DNA of 64,000 bases, taken from assembly GCA_015232575.1 (NCBI GenBank), contig JADFZL010000007.1:64277-128276 (forward strand), in the 5' to 3' direction. The notes under the pieces were generated by a model. It made no database searches, was not told the origin of the DNA, and worked only from the letters and a program-made list of their open reading frames with translations. The position numbers were made by a program, and so were the translations under genes. Positions 1-8,201 of this stretch are shown in pieces. This DNA is from Candidatus Rifleibacteriota bacterium. Lineage in GTDB: Bacteria > Muiribacteriota > Ozemobacteria > Ozemobacterales > Ozemobacteraceae. The first letter of the stretch is position 1; every line of letters begins with the position of its first letter.

Positions 1-211
1 TTATCAGACTTTACCCTTGCCAACCCACCCCCTCGGCCTCCTCTGCCGGGAGACCGGCAGGGTCGGCTTTACATAACAGGCATGTTATGCAAACCTGCGC
101 GGGTGTTACGCTATTTCCCACCAAGCAATCTACCCATCAAACGCCCCGTGACAACGTTTTCAATACGAGTCCCTCTTTTATCCATGTCTAGCCGAAGCGT
201 CCCCACCCGCC

Positions 212-242
212 GCCCCCCAAAATAAACCCCATTTTGGGGGGC
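212..242. repeat. Perfect 12-bp inverted repeat
   Basis: The arms at 212-223 and 231-242 are exactly complementary and enclose the 7-nt loop AAACCCC. No T-run follows on either strand, so it is not a standard terminator. Confidence 0.7.
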
Positions 243-346
243 TCCCAGAGGCCAACATCCAGGCATTTCCCACCAAACACCGTATTTTAGCAAACACTTT
301 TTTATCATTTACCCGTTAACAAAACCCCAAAATCTTTTTCCAAACA

Positions 347-376
347 TTGTATGTATTCATTTTTTAGTATTATAAT
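347..376 (+). promoter_or_regulatory. Sigma-70-type promoter
   Basis: TTGTAT (347-352), 18-bp spacer, TATAAT (371-376). The predicted transcription start near 383 lies past the ATG at 379. This argues that the original start codon of the downstream antitoxin gene was further in, after the AAAGGAG at 397-403. Confidence 0.55.
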
Positions 377-378
377 GC

Positions 379-671
379 ATGCATAATTTGCATGCAAAAG
401 GAGAAAAAAAGAAAACTCTTACAATCAGGGGCGATGACGAAGAACTTGGTAAACTTATAAAAGACATGTCCAGAAAATCTGAACTAAGCGTAAATAAATT
501 GCTAATTCAGATGTTGCGCAGAATAACAAACTTGATAAAAAATTATTCAGCAGGGAACACGAATGTCTCGTCTACAACGAGGTGTTCACACTCCCAAAAA
601 TCTTTCTATCAAGACGGTTATTAAAGAAAAATCATTTGCTCTTAAAATATAGTGCAAATGATTTTGTTTGA
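379..671 (+). pseudogene. Decayed ribbon-helix-helix (Arc/FitA-like) antitoxin
   Basis: Residues reading KTLTIRGDDEELGKLIKD and SVNKLLIQMLRR match the N-terminal ribbon-helix-helix fold of small antitoxins that usually start MKTLTIRG. A ribosome binding site (AAAGGAG, 397-403) is followed at the right distance by AAAGAAAACTCTT where ATGAAAACTCTT would be expected, so the start codon appears lost. The surviving frame then runs to 624 with an unconvincing tail. The +2 frame from 528 to 671 reads KLDKKLFSREHECLVYNEVF, which continues the family's usual C-terminal pattern. A frameshift near 525 is therefore likely. No toxin gene follows. The family link rests on reading by eye and the decay is inference. 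Confidence 0.55.
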
Positions 672-740
672 AAAAATACGTTCAATCTAGTATGATAACG
701 TCATTGTAAAACTAGATATTGGAAGTTAAGGAAGTTTTCT

Positions 741-1307
741 GTGTATAATATCAGGTTAAAATTTGTGTTTTCTTTTGCTTGTTTTTTTAGGTTTTTTGAC
801 ACCGTTATTTGCCGATTGCATTGTTTCTAGTGCCAAAGAAGTGGAGTTGTTGTCTAAAAAGGTTCAGTTTGTAATAATTGAACTTCAGAATTCAAAAATT
901 ATTCTTAACCATAAAATGGAACACAGCGAACTTGGATGTAATTCGGGAACGAGTTGCTTGAAACTTTGGAGGCTTCAATCAAGAAGCTAGCCCACTTTCA
1001 AACATCTTCTTTTGTTTTCTCAATTACGTAGTCCGCCAAGTGGTGGCAATGGAAACTCACAAGCGTTAGCTGTGCAGCCTGTGGTGGGTCAGGGAACAAT
1101 GGAGATTGTAAATCATGTGGTGATGATGGATTTGCCTGGAGTTACGATCCGCCAGGACAAGAAAAGAAATGCGGTGCCTGCAAAGGAAAAGGTACATCAA
1201 GTGGTGGTGTTTGCACCGGATGCAACGGATCTGGAGTGGCAACGCAAAGCCTGATCCTGAGTAAGGAACAATGTGAGATGTCGATAGGTTGTTGTTTAAT
1301 AGTTTAA
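741..1307 (+). pseudogene. Broken gene for a secreted protein with a DnaJ-type zinc finger
   Basis: A GTG at 741 is preceded by AAGGAAG at good spacing and starts a basic then hydrophobic N-terminus (frame 3). After a T-rich run near 775 the sensible reading moves to frame 1, which gives a signal-peptide core ending LFADC and then a helical stretch SAKEVELLSKKVQF. Near 940 it moves back to frame 3 (NELLETLEASIKKLAHFQ), meets a TAG at 1029, and stays open from 1032 to a TAA at 1305. That last segment has the cysteine motifs CAACGGSG, CKSCGDDG, CGACKGKG and CTGCNGSG, the CxxCxGxG signature of the DnaJ/Hsp40 cysteine-rich zinc domain. It has no J domain, so it is not DnaJ itself. At least two frameshifts and one stop make it a pseudogene unless the assembly is wrong. 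Confidence 0.6.
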
Positions 1308-1419
1308 CCCATGCAGTATTGTTCAAAAACTTGACAGCTTCCAAAGCAACATAAATCTTAAGACAGGCAACTACGCATTCTCAATTGAAATCATTTTTGA
1401 AATGAGAAAAATAGGGGGG

Positions 1420-1545
1420 GGCAAATTTGCGCGTTAACTTTTGGGCTGTCATCTCGAACGAATGCGAGAAATCTCCATAAATGCTAGATTTCTCACTTCG
1501 GTCGAAATGACATAATATAAATGCCCCCTTAATTAAGATTTGCAG
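1420..1545 (+). repeat. Dispersed palindromic element, copy A
   Basis: Starts with GCAAATTTGCGCGTTAACTT and ends with TTAATTAAGATTTGC. Between them lies the palindromic pair GTCATCTCGAACGAATGCGA / TCGGTCGAAATGAC. The same layout, including both flanks, recurs at 8321-8450 and, inverted, at 27565-27704. Confidence 0.8.
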
Positions 1546-1649
1546 ACTTAGCAAAACAAAAAAATGTAAACCCCATTTTGGAGAGCTTCCAGATCTTATG
1601 AAAAGTTCATTTGCTTTCCAGCTCAGTGTATATTTAAAGAGGAATTCTT

Positions 1650-2300
1650 GTGACATATTATGTGAAAGAGATGTTTTACTCGCTTCAGGGAGAAGGCGTT
1701 AATAGCGGAAAACCAGCGTTATTTTGCAGGTTTTCAGGGTGTAATCTCTGGGATGGGAAATTTGAGACGAGAAATTCTGCTCAGACTTCTTGCCGGTTCT
1801 GTGATACTGATTTTTCCGGAACAGACGGTGAGAACGGTGGAATTTTTGATTCCCCTGAAGAACTTCTTGGAAAGGCATTGGATGTTATCCGCAGCGCTGC
1901 TATCGCCAGTCAGCAACTTCCAATGATTGTTTTTACAGGCGGAGAACCCCTTCTTCAGCTTGATGAAGCATTAGTCAGAAAAACCCGCGATAGAGGCTTT
2001 TATATCGCCGTTGAGACAAATGGTACTATTGCAGCACCCGCAGGAATAGATTGGCTTGCTGTCAGTCCAAAAACCGGCTGCAAGCTTGTACAACGCTCAG
2101 GAAATGAGTTGAAACTTGTTTTTCCGCAGCCTGATATTAACCCGGATGATTTTCTGAAATATGATTTTGAAAACTTTTGCCTTCAGCCTTGTGATAATGA
2201 ATCTGTTAAGCAGAATACTGTAATTTGTACTGATTATTGCCTTCAGAATCCGATCTGGAGATTAAGTATTCAAACTCACAAATTGCTGAATATTAAGTAA
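1650..2300 (+). CDS. queE: 7-carboxy-7-deazaguanine synthase
   Basis: Radical SAM enzyme that converts 6-carboxy-tetrahydropterin to 7-carboxy-7-deazaguanine, the first 7-deazapurine of the queuosine pathway. The N-terminus KEMFYSLQGEG and the cluster motif C31-x16-C48-x2-C51 (ending CRFCDTDF) are typical of QueE, where the first cysteine gap is longer than the usual radical SAM CxxxCxxC. VFTGGEPLLQ (the GGE motif) and the ending RLSIQTHKLL are also diagnostic, and 216 residues is the normal length. The start is a GTG with AAAGAGG 7 bases upstream. It stands alone downstream of repeat copy A. The later-acting QueH is at 52385-52945. No preQ1 riboswitch was recognised upstream. Confidence 0.93.
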   Translation: MTYYVKEMFYSLQGEGVNSGKPALFCRFSGCNLWDGKFETRNSAQTSCRFCDTDFSGTDGENGGIFDSPEELLGKALDVIRSAAIASQQLPMIVFTGGEPLLQLDEALVRKTRDRGFYIAVETNGTIAAPAGIDWLAVSPKTGCKLVQRSGNELKLVFPQPDINPDDFLKYDFENFCLQPCDNESVKQNTVICTDYCLQNPIWRLSIQTHKLLNIK

Positions 2301-2445
2301 TAGTTTCGAGACTGTAGCAATGTTGCTGAGCAGATATAAAAATACACGTCATAGCTTCTATGATTTTTCTTCAGACACATCTGTGAAACTCTGAATTAAG
2401 TCAGTACTCTCTGCAAGTTCCCGTTTGCCATGACACCACTGAGGT

Positions 2446-2474
2446 TTGACAATAACGGATCTGCTGATTATACT
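2446..2474 (+). promoter_or_regulatory. Sigma-70-type promoter for the LysM protease gene
   Basis: Perfect -35 TTGACA (2446-2451), 17-bp spacer, -10 TATACT (2469-2474). The predicted start near 2481 leaves a leader of about 58 nt before the ATG at 2539. Confidence 0.7.
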
Positions 2475-2538
2475 TAATTGGGGTATTGAAGAGTTAAATA
2501 GCCATTTTTTTATTTCGACTGAAAGTGTGGCCATTTAG

Positions 2539-3888
2539 ATGAAAAGCAGATGGATTCAAATTCTGGTGGTGTTTTTTCTCGTAACAGCTGTTTTGTCTGC
2601 GGGAAATCCATTTGATGAAAATGGAAACGTTGAATTATCTAACTTTTCGTCTTCTGGTACCTCTGTTACAACCCAGGAAGAAATTGCAATTCCTGATTCC
2701 ACTGTACAAACGCAACCAACTGCACCTGCAACTCCAAAAGTCAAGATTCATAAGGTTAAATCAGGAGAAACCCTCAGAGATATTGCTGCAAAATATTTGG
2801 GGGATCAGAAAAAATTCACTCTTCTGATTAAATACAATAAGGCAAAATATCCTTCTCTTGTAAAAAATCCAGATTTGATTTATCCGGGTTGGGAACTCGA
2901 GATTCCCGATTCTACAACAAATCAATCGGAGCAGACAGCCCAACCAGGCCAATCAGCTCAGGCAGATAAAACGCAGACAAAACAGCCAAATGACGCTGAA
3001 AATAATTCAGAAAACAATTCAGAAACAAAATCGGTCTCTTCTGCCGGAGCAAAATCTGACGGTGGCGGAACCCAGGAGATACGCCCCGGACTGGATCCGG
3101 CAAAAAATCCTCCAGATTATTTTAATTCGCTTCCTTATGCCGCATCAAAGTTTGATGTCCAGTCACGGGGCGAATATCTTATAGGTCCTGATAAAAATGG
3201 TCATAAAATCTATGGGTATAAAACAGCAAGTTACACTTTCGATGATGTGACGAGAGAATTCATCATGAAAGATGGTACAAGAATTAGTGAAAATGGCCTT
3301 GCGTGGCAGGATCAGGGGCAGTATCTTTTCAATCGTGATGGGTGTTTTGGAAATGATGGTGTGTGGCATCCCTCGAAAACGATTTTAAAAGTGGACAACT
3401 TCGAATTGGTGAATTTCAGCGGCACAGAAACAATGTCTTCGGCAATAAAAACTATGATTACGAATCTCATCAGCTCTCTTCCGGCATCTTATCGGGTGCA
3501 TGCTCAGCGCTTTGCCTTTTTTAAGGCTTTTGACCAGAGTAACGGCGGATTTGCTTCATCAAATACTCCGGGAATCGTTTTCATTTCGGAAGCCTATATC
3601 AATGACCCTGAAGGTCTCAAGAACGTTATTATTCACGAGATAGGACATAAATGGGCTCAGGCAAATCAGAAAAAAGCACTGGATTGCCTTGACGGCATTC
3701 AGAAACGCGGAGAAAAAGCGGTTAGCCAGTATTCTGCAAGTGAAACAACCCACAAAGACTACAATTCTGAAGAATTTGCCGAGTCCTGTGAAGCATACGT
3801 GAATGGCACGGCCTGGCTTAAAGAAAATCGTCCGGCAAGATATCAATGGCTTAAAGAAAATGTATTTGAAGGCTGGGAACCATCATAA
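2539..3888 (+). CDS. Secreted LysM protein with anthrax lethal-factor-like metalloprotease domain
   Basis: Residues 1-21 form a signal peptide (MKSRWIQILVVFFLVTAVLS). Residues about 71-122 are one LysM domain (KVKSGETLRDIAAKYLGD...YPGWELEIP), which binds peptidoglycan or related glycans. A Q/N/S-rich linker (about 125-185) leads to a C-terminal domain with H366-E-I-G-H370 and, about 45 residues on, EEFAESCEAY (E411-Y420). A zinc HExxH followed by a downstream FAExxxxY glutamate is the arrangement of the anthrax lethal factor/ATLF (M34-like) metallopeptidases. Likely an exported, cell-wall-anchored protease of unknown substrate. The ribosome binding site is weak. The gene ends one base before the convergent lipM-like gene. 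Confidence 0.75.
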   Translation: MKSRWIQILVVFFLVTAVLSAGNPFDENGNVELSNFSSSGTSVTTQEEIAIPDSTVQTQPTAPATPKVKIHKVKSGETLRDIAAKYLGDQKKFTLLIKYNKAKYPSLVKNPDLIYPGWELEIPDSTTNQSEQTAQPGQSAQADKTQTKQPNDAENNSENNSETKSVSSAGAKSDGGGTQEIRPGLDPAKNPPDYFNSLPYAASKFDVQSRGEYLIGPDKNGHKIYGYKTASYTFDDVTREFIMKDGTRISENGLAWQDQGQYLFNRDGCFGNDGVWHPSKTILKVDNFELVNFSGTETMSSAIKTMITNLISSLPASYRVHAQRFAFFKAFDQSNGGFASSNTPGIVFISEAYINDPEGLKNVIIHEIGHKWAQANQKKALDCLDGIQKRGEKAVSQYSASETTHKDYNSEEFAESCEAYVNGTAWLKENRPARYQWLKENVFEGWEPS

Positions 3889-3889
3889 A

Positions 3890-4696
3890 TTATTTCCAGA
3901 AAAGATTGGAATATTTCTGCCTGGCAAGCTGATTCGCTGCATCAAGTTCTGATTCTGACAAATCTGACGGCATAATTTTCAGAGAGAATTCGTTTCCGAA
4001 AAATTCAACAATACTAGTTTCCAGCAGAGTTAATTCATCTCTTGATATGTATTCGCTCAGATATGCAACATCACTTTTCAATGTCGAATCAAGCTTTTTC
4101 AGAAAGATTCCTTCGTAAGGCAGAACCTTGCTGAATGGCATTGATCCGTGAATAAAAAATAGATGATCCTTTTTTATTCCGGCTGCACCAACGAGTTTTT
4201 TCCCACTGGCCATTATAGAATGTGCGGCGGGTGCATCGTAACAATGAACTACTGTCTCATCTCTTCTGGAAATAGTTTGAGAAAATTCTGCCGGAACACC
4301 ATGTTTGTTCAAGGCTGCGATAAATGGTGAAATCAAAGCCTGAAAAAGATCAAGAAAGTTTGCATGCTGTAAATGTGTGAGCTTGTTTTCAATAGTTTTT
4401 ACAGGCAGTGCGACTGAAAAAGTTATCTCGTCTGCATGAAAAACCATTTTTCCGCCACTTGAGCGTCTGACGGCCTGAATTCCTGCTTTTTCAAGTTCCG
4501 GCAAACTGATAATTTTTTCCGGATGCTGGAAGATTCCGAATGACAGAGAATACGGCTGCCACTGGTAAAATCTTATGAATCCGGAATCAGGCTGTTTGAG
4601 CGTTTCAATCACAAGCGCTTCGTCAATGGCCATGTTTTCGTATGCAGAAAAAGCTTTTCTGGAAAAGAATCTCACGGTTTTCACTTCAAGGCGCAT
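3890..4696 (-). CDS. lipM: Lipoate/octanoate transferase, LipM-like
   Basis: Member of the biotin/lipoate ligase (BPL/LplA) fold. It has NMAIDEAL near the N-terminus, the substrate-binding RRSSGGKMVFH (residues about 77-87) and a central CYDAPAAHSIMASGKKLVGAA. The cysteine C152 lies where octanoyl-transferases of the LipM type carry the catalytic cysteine, and K167 in GKKLVGAA is the usual acyl-binding lysine. At 268 residues it is close to LipM (about 278) and shorter than full LplA with its C-terminal domain. It should move octanoyl groups from acyl carrier protein to lipoyl domains. A lipoate ligase is the alternative. Last gene of the minus-strand run that begins with the prepilin-like genes, 21 bases after the preceding one. 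Confidence 0.75.
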   Translation of the reverse strand: MRLEVKTVRFFSRKAFSAYENMAIDEALVIETLKQPDSGFIRFYQWQPYSLSFGIFQHPEKIISLPELEKAGIQAVRRSSGGKMVFHADEITFSVALPVKTIENKLTHLQHANFLDLFQALISPFIAALNKHGVPAEFSQTISRRDETVVHCYDAPAAHSIMASGKKLVGAAGIKKDHLFFIHGSMPFSKVLPYEGIFLKKLDSTLKSDVAYLSEYISRDELTLLETSIVEFFGNEFSLKIMPSDLSESELDAANQLARQKYSNLFWK

Positions 4697-4717
4697 CTTT
4701 CAGATTGTCGAATTGGC

Positions 4718-6118
4718 TTAATTGGTTTTATTTTTGGTGGATGGGACATTGTTCATAAGGGCATCAGCGGACTTCTTTTTGATGAAGGCAAGAATGCCTG
4801 GAATTTTTTCAGTTGTCAGGCCGTGAATTCTCTTTAGATTTGGAAAGCGTTCAAGCCAGACATTCTGATCGTTCAGAAAAATCAGTTCCTGCTCGACCAT
4901 CCGAAGAAGGAACGGATTTTTTCCATCTGCAAATGCCTTTATCCGGTTAAGAAAACTTATGTATTCCTGTTTTCCGCCAGGACGCTGAGGAAGAATGGCT
5001 GCTATTCGGTAAAGATCCATGAGTTTCTGTAAAACCTGAATCTGATTTTTTCCGCCTTTAAACTTTGAAAAATGGTTCTGGAGCATTATGTAATAATAAT
5101 ATCTGGCTTGAATAAGAGAACCGGTAAAACGTTCATAGATTATTCTGTAAAAAGAAAGATCTTTATGTATTGAAGCTGCATTGAAACCGGTTCCACCGGT
5201 TTTGTTGAATTTCCCCTGGCTTTGAAGCTGAGCGAATTGAGGCTCAAGATACGCAAGAACCAGAAAAGAACCTTTGGTAATATCATACCATGCTTTTGCA
5301 AGCGAATGAGAAATGTCGTATTGTGCTGAAATGTCAGAAGCTGGTGTTGATGAAAGTTTGCTTTTAAGTTGCGCAATTTCGTTGTTTTTTTCTACCAGAA
5401 ATTCCGATTTTATAAAACCTGATGCAACCAGTGAAATTCGCCCCAACGCAAGCACTGTTTCAACATTTTCGCCTATCTGGTTTGCTATTTCAGTGATAGA
5501 TTTTGTAGGCTGGCTATAGACTTCTGCGGGAATTCTTGGATCTATTTCAGATTCTTTTACAGCATAGCTCAGGTCTGTTTTTTTTGGAGTAGCAGGAGAG
5601 AAGATAACGCATTCTGAGTTAATTTCCCCACGACCTGTTTTTGCTTCCCAGGAAAAGTCAATATTGCACGAAAACAGATTACGCTTCTCAGTGTCGCCTG
5701 TTGTTGCAAGACGTTTCCCCGTGAGACGCATTTTAAACTTTTTTACATTCTCGTAAAGAGGCTGCATTGCAGATGAAAGAGAGCCATCTTTGGTCGGATC
5801 AATTTTTCCCCATGGCGCTGCGCGGTCTTCAAGCCACGAGAAAAAAACTGAGCTGCCATCGGTGATGTTCTGAAATGAGCCTGTCGAAGAATCAATTCCG
5901 AGAGTTTCCATGCCATAAGGGTTTACAGCCATTTCTTCAATAAGGTCTTCTGATACTTTCTGCGAGAGAACCACGGCATTAAAACGATCAGAGGAAAATT
6001 GAGTTTCCTTTTTTGCAGATCCGATATAAAAAACAAACATGTAGCCTATAACGGCAATTACAAGAAGACCCACCAGAATTTCAACAACGCTGAATGCTTT
6101 TTTCATGTTCCAGATCAT
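4718..6118 (-). CDS. Prepilin-type N-terminal methylation protein
   Basis: The N-terminus MKKAFSVVEILVGLLVIAVIG is a type III (prepilin) signal: a short basic leader, a cleavage site before Phe, glutamate at mature position 5, then a hydrophobic helix. The remaining ~430 residues are not recognised. They contain no other membrane segment and have a long helical C-terminal half (about 220-440). Typical of a large minor pseudopilin. The start overlaps the stop of the upstream prepilin gene by four bases (ATGA) with GGAGG in front, indicating translational coupling. Third of three adjacent prepilin or secretion-like genes; no pilus ATPase, platform protein or prepilin peptidase is in this window. 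Confidence 0.7.
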   Translation of the reverse strand: MIWNMKKAFSVVEILVGLLVIAVIGYMFVFYIGSAKKETQFSSDRFNAVVLSQKVSEDLIEEMAVNPYGMETLGIDSSTGSFQNITDGSSVFFSWLEDRAAPWGKIDPTKDGSLSSAMQPLYENVKKFKMRLTGKRLATTGDTEKRNLFSCNIDFSWEAKTGRGEINSECVIFSPATPKKTDLSYAVKESEIDPRIPAEVYSQPTKSITEIANQIGENVETVLALGRISLVASGFIKSEFLVEKNNEIAQLKSKLSSTPASDISAQYDISHSLAKAWYDITKGSFLVLAYLEPQFAQLQSQGKFNKTGGTGFNAASIHKDLSFYRIIYERFTGSLIQARYYYYIMLQNHFSKFKGGKNQIQVLQKLMDLYRIAAILPQRPGGKQEYISFLNRIKAFADGKNPFLLRMVEQELIFLNDQNVWLERFPNLKRIHGLTTEKIPGILAFIKKKSADALMNNVPSTKNKTN

Positions 6119-6684
6119 TCCAAGCCTCCAACGTTCATTAATCCAACGTGTGACAAAAACTGAAACTCACCTCTTTCATTCAGAACAGTTGCATTTATCT
6201 GTATACTGTTTGGCGAAAGACATGTAAATGATATTCTTCTTAAGGAGCTGAGAAGGATTTTTTCATTATCCGATTTGTAATTTCCAGAATAATCTGATTT
6301 ATATGAAACAAGGTTGTAGACCCTTTTCTTTAATTTTTCTGATGCCGATTCATTAGGTTCGAGATACAATAAAACAGTTTCGTTTATAATATTTTTAAAA
6401 ATCAGAAAGGGGGTTGTCTCACCCATGAGTGGTCGTACAATATCACTGCCTTCATGTACTTGATCCATTAGTTGATCAAAGGCTTTCCTGGCTTGCATCT
6501 GCAATATCGCCTGCTGTGAAAAAGTTTTCTGTGTGTTTCCTGCCATCTGAAAAAATTTATACGCTGCTCCGGCTACCATGCTGAGCAGAATCATTGAAAC
6601 CATCAGTTCAACAAGTGTGAATGCGTATTTTCGTGAAAGATTCGGTTGCATGATAAAGCTGAATTTGTCACAGTTCTGAGTCAT
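6115..6684 (-). CDS. Prepilin-type N-terminal methylation protein (pseudopilin)
   Basis: After a leader of about 22 residues comes RKYAFTLVELMVSMILLSMVAG, a textbook class III signal with alanine before the cleavage site and Glu at mature position 5. The mature part is about 165 residues, the normal size of a GspJ/PilW-like minor pseudopilin. The ATG overlaps the upstream stop (ATGA). An internal ATG at codon 12 would give a more standard leader length but has no visible ribosome binding site. It would be processed by a prepilin peptidase and inserted in the inner membrane, feeding a type II secretion or type IV pilus-like filament. Confidence 0.75.
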   Translation of the reverse strand: MTQNCDKFSFIMQPNLSRKYAFTLVELMVSMILLSMVAGAAYKFFQMAGNTQKTFSQQAILQMQARKAFDQLMDQVHEGSDIVRPLMGETTPFLIFKNIINETVLLYLEPNESASEKLKKRVYNLVSYKSDYSGNYKSDNEKILLSSLRRISFTCLSPNSIQINATVLNERGEFQFLSHVGLMNVGGLE

Positions 6685-8201
6685 TGAGAACCGCCTGAAT
6701 CATCATCATCGTCATTTGCTGCAGCCGCAGCCGCAGCCGCTTCTTCTTCTTTCTTTTTCAGTTCTTCAAGTTTTACCAATGCTTCATCAATTGCTTTCTG
6801 GACTGCGTCTTCCATCTTTTTCATGTTATCCAGGACTTCAGTTAGTTTTGCCTGTGCCTCGGATGTCATAGAATAGCCTTCCATGGAGGCGGCAATAGCT
6901 TTCATTGAATCAGCAGCGGCTCTTACTGCATTCAGACTTCCTGTCATGCCGTCAATCATCGATTGAGCACCTGCAGAAGTTGTCAAGCCACTTACTGCAC
7001 CATTTTGATCACCATTGAAGAAACTGTCCAGTTGAACCGCTCCACCGTTGTAGATATTCTGCATTCCTGCTACCATTGTATTTGATACCATTTCTTCAAT
7101 TGCCTTTCTTTCTTCAAGGCTTGCGGCATCACCTATCACACCTCTTGACTGAGAGATTGCAGTTCGCATAGTATCAAAAGATGTTTGTCTTGACTCGTTT
7201 GCAGCTTGAAAGTCTTGTTCGGCAGAAGTAATGTCAGTTCCGGCAGTCACTTTATCACGACCGGAATTAGCAAGATCGTTGGCATTCTGAGAAAGTTGCC
7301 GTGCTCTTTCAAGAGTATTTTCAAGCTGCTGTCTTGCTGCAGCACCACCTCCCGAGGGATAGTTGTAATTGTTACCCGTAGGTCCATCAGACGGTGTATT
7401 ACCTTTGTTGGTATTCTCTGTTCCTTGATTCTCGGGAGTTGGGATAACCGCCCAAGGCGGGATATCTCCTCCGGGACCTGTGGCAGAAGGGATATCAGAA
7501 TTGCCGGGTGGAGGAACGATGGGTATGGGAGGCGGTACTCTGGCTATTATTGTCGGGTCAGGCGGGTCATTCGGAAATGGGCTGGTAAAAGTTTTTGGTG
7601 TTCTTCCGTTTAGAACTCCAATAACTTCTTCAGGAGTCTTTGCAGTTGAAAGAACATCACCAGTGGTGTCGGAATTCTTCTGATTATCCGCTCTTTTCTT
7701 CATTAAATCGTCAATTTTCTGAGAAAATGGCGATGGCCCCGGACCTTTAGGAAAATCTCCAGAATCTCCTGTTTTGAATATTTCTACCACTATACGGTTT
7801 GAAACATCAAGAAGGTCATCGTTGAATTTGACACGCCAGAAATATAATCTTGATAATCCTGTGATGTTGGTTCGAATATATATATCGACTTTAAATTCCT
7901 TTCCCGGGGAATTTTCCATGTGCAGATCGTAGCTTCCCCAGGAATGCAGGACATTATTTTCTTGATAAGGCGCTGTTGCAAAGGGTCTGTTTGTCCAGGA
8001 TACAGAATGAACTTTGGCAAGAGCTCGGGAAAAAATAGAATAAGCCATAAGAAATGACCACTGGTTTTGGCTTGTGTGAAGAACCTGACTTTTCAATCCC
8101 TGATTCAGATTTGAAACAGATACGATAAAGCCGGTTACTATTACAAGCGCAATAAGAGAAAAAGGAAGCGCACCACCTGTTTTTCTGCAATATTTTATCA
8201 T
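6681..8201 (-). CDS. PilX/GspK-like membrane-anchored protein, low-complexity C-terminus
   Basis: RKTGGALPFSLIALVIVTGFIVSVSNL at the N-terminus is one transmembrane helix preceded by a basic, glycine-containing stretch, like PilX-type or GspK-type minor components. No classic FTxxE is present. Residues about 30-150 could be the pilin-like globular part (an IYIRTNITG strand region). Residues about 190-290 are rich in Pro, Gly and Asn. Residues about 290-485 form predicted coiled coil. The end is a run of Glu, Ala and Asp residues. First gene of the operon, with GGAGAG before the ATG. Function inferred only from the anchor and the two pseudopilin neighbours. Confidence 0.55.
   Translation of the reverse strand: MIKYCRKTGGALPFSLIALVIVTGFIVSVSNLNQGLKSQVLHTSQNQWSFLMAYSIFSRALAKVHSVSWTNRPFATAPYQENNVLHSWGSYDLHMENSPGKEFKVDIYIRTNITGLSRLYFWRVKFNDDLLDVSNRIVVEIFKTGDSGDFPKGPGPSPFSQKIDDLMKKRADNQKNSDTTGDVLSTAKTPEEVIGVLNGRTPKTFTSPFPNDPPDPTIIARVPPPIPIVPPPGNSDIPSATGPGGDIPPWAVIPTPENQGTENTNKGNTPSDGPTGNNYNYPSGGGAAARQQLENTLERARQLSQNANDLANSGRDKVTAGTDITSAEQDFQAANESRQTSFDTMRTAISQSRGVIGDAASLEERKAIEEMVSNTMVAGMQNIYNGGAVQLDSFFNGDQNGAVSGLTTSAGAQSMIDGMTGSLNAVRAAADSMKAIAASMEGYSMTSEAQAKLTEVLDNMKKMEDAVQKAIDEALVKLEELKKKEEEAAAAAAAANDDDDDSGGSQ

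Larger units (their letters stand above)
1..378. other. Gene-poor GC-rich segment with hairpins
   Basis: No convincing gene is seen here. The segment is richer in C/G runs than the rest of the window. It holds a hairpin at 43-60 (CTGCCGG, 4-nt loop, CCGGCAG) and a perfect one at 212-242 (12-bp arms GCCCCCCAAAAT / ATTTTGGGGGGC, 7-nt loop). The right arm and following bases resemble a stretch near 1565-1595, so this looks like dispersed repeat material. A 65-codon minus-strand frame (111-308) crosses the hairpin and is not credible as a gene. Confidence 0.5.

Noticed and set aside
1..110. Integron attC-like site (CATAAC...GTTATG)
   Set aside because: The inverted pair does not fit the GTTRRRY core and no integrase or cassette is present.
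111..308. 65-codon minus-strand reading frame
   Set aside because: It crosses the perfect hairpin at 212-242, has C/G-run composition unlike real genes here, and matches nothing I know. Probably repeat sequence.
1308..1649. preQ1 riboswitch upstream of queE
   Set aside because: No aptamer-like pattern is seen; the gap is mostly repeat copy A.
1381..1656. 91-codon minus-strand frame
   Set aside because: It reads through palindromic repeat copy A; its peptide is the repeat translated.
7206..7683. Two overlapping + strand frames opposite the prepilin-operon gene
   Set aside because: Antisense shadows of the Pro/Gly/Asn-rich part of the minus-strand gene, with no ribosome binding site.
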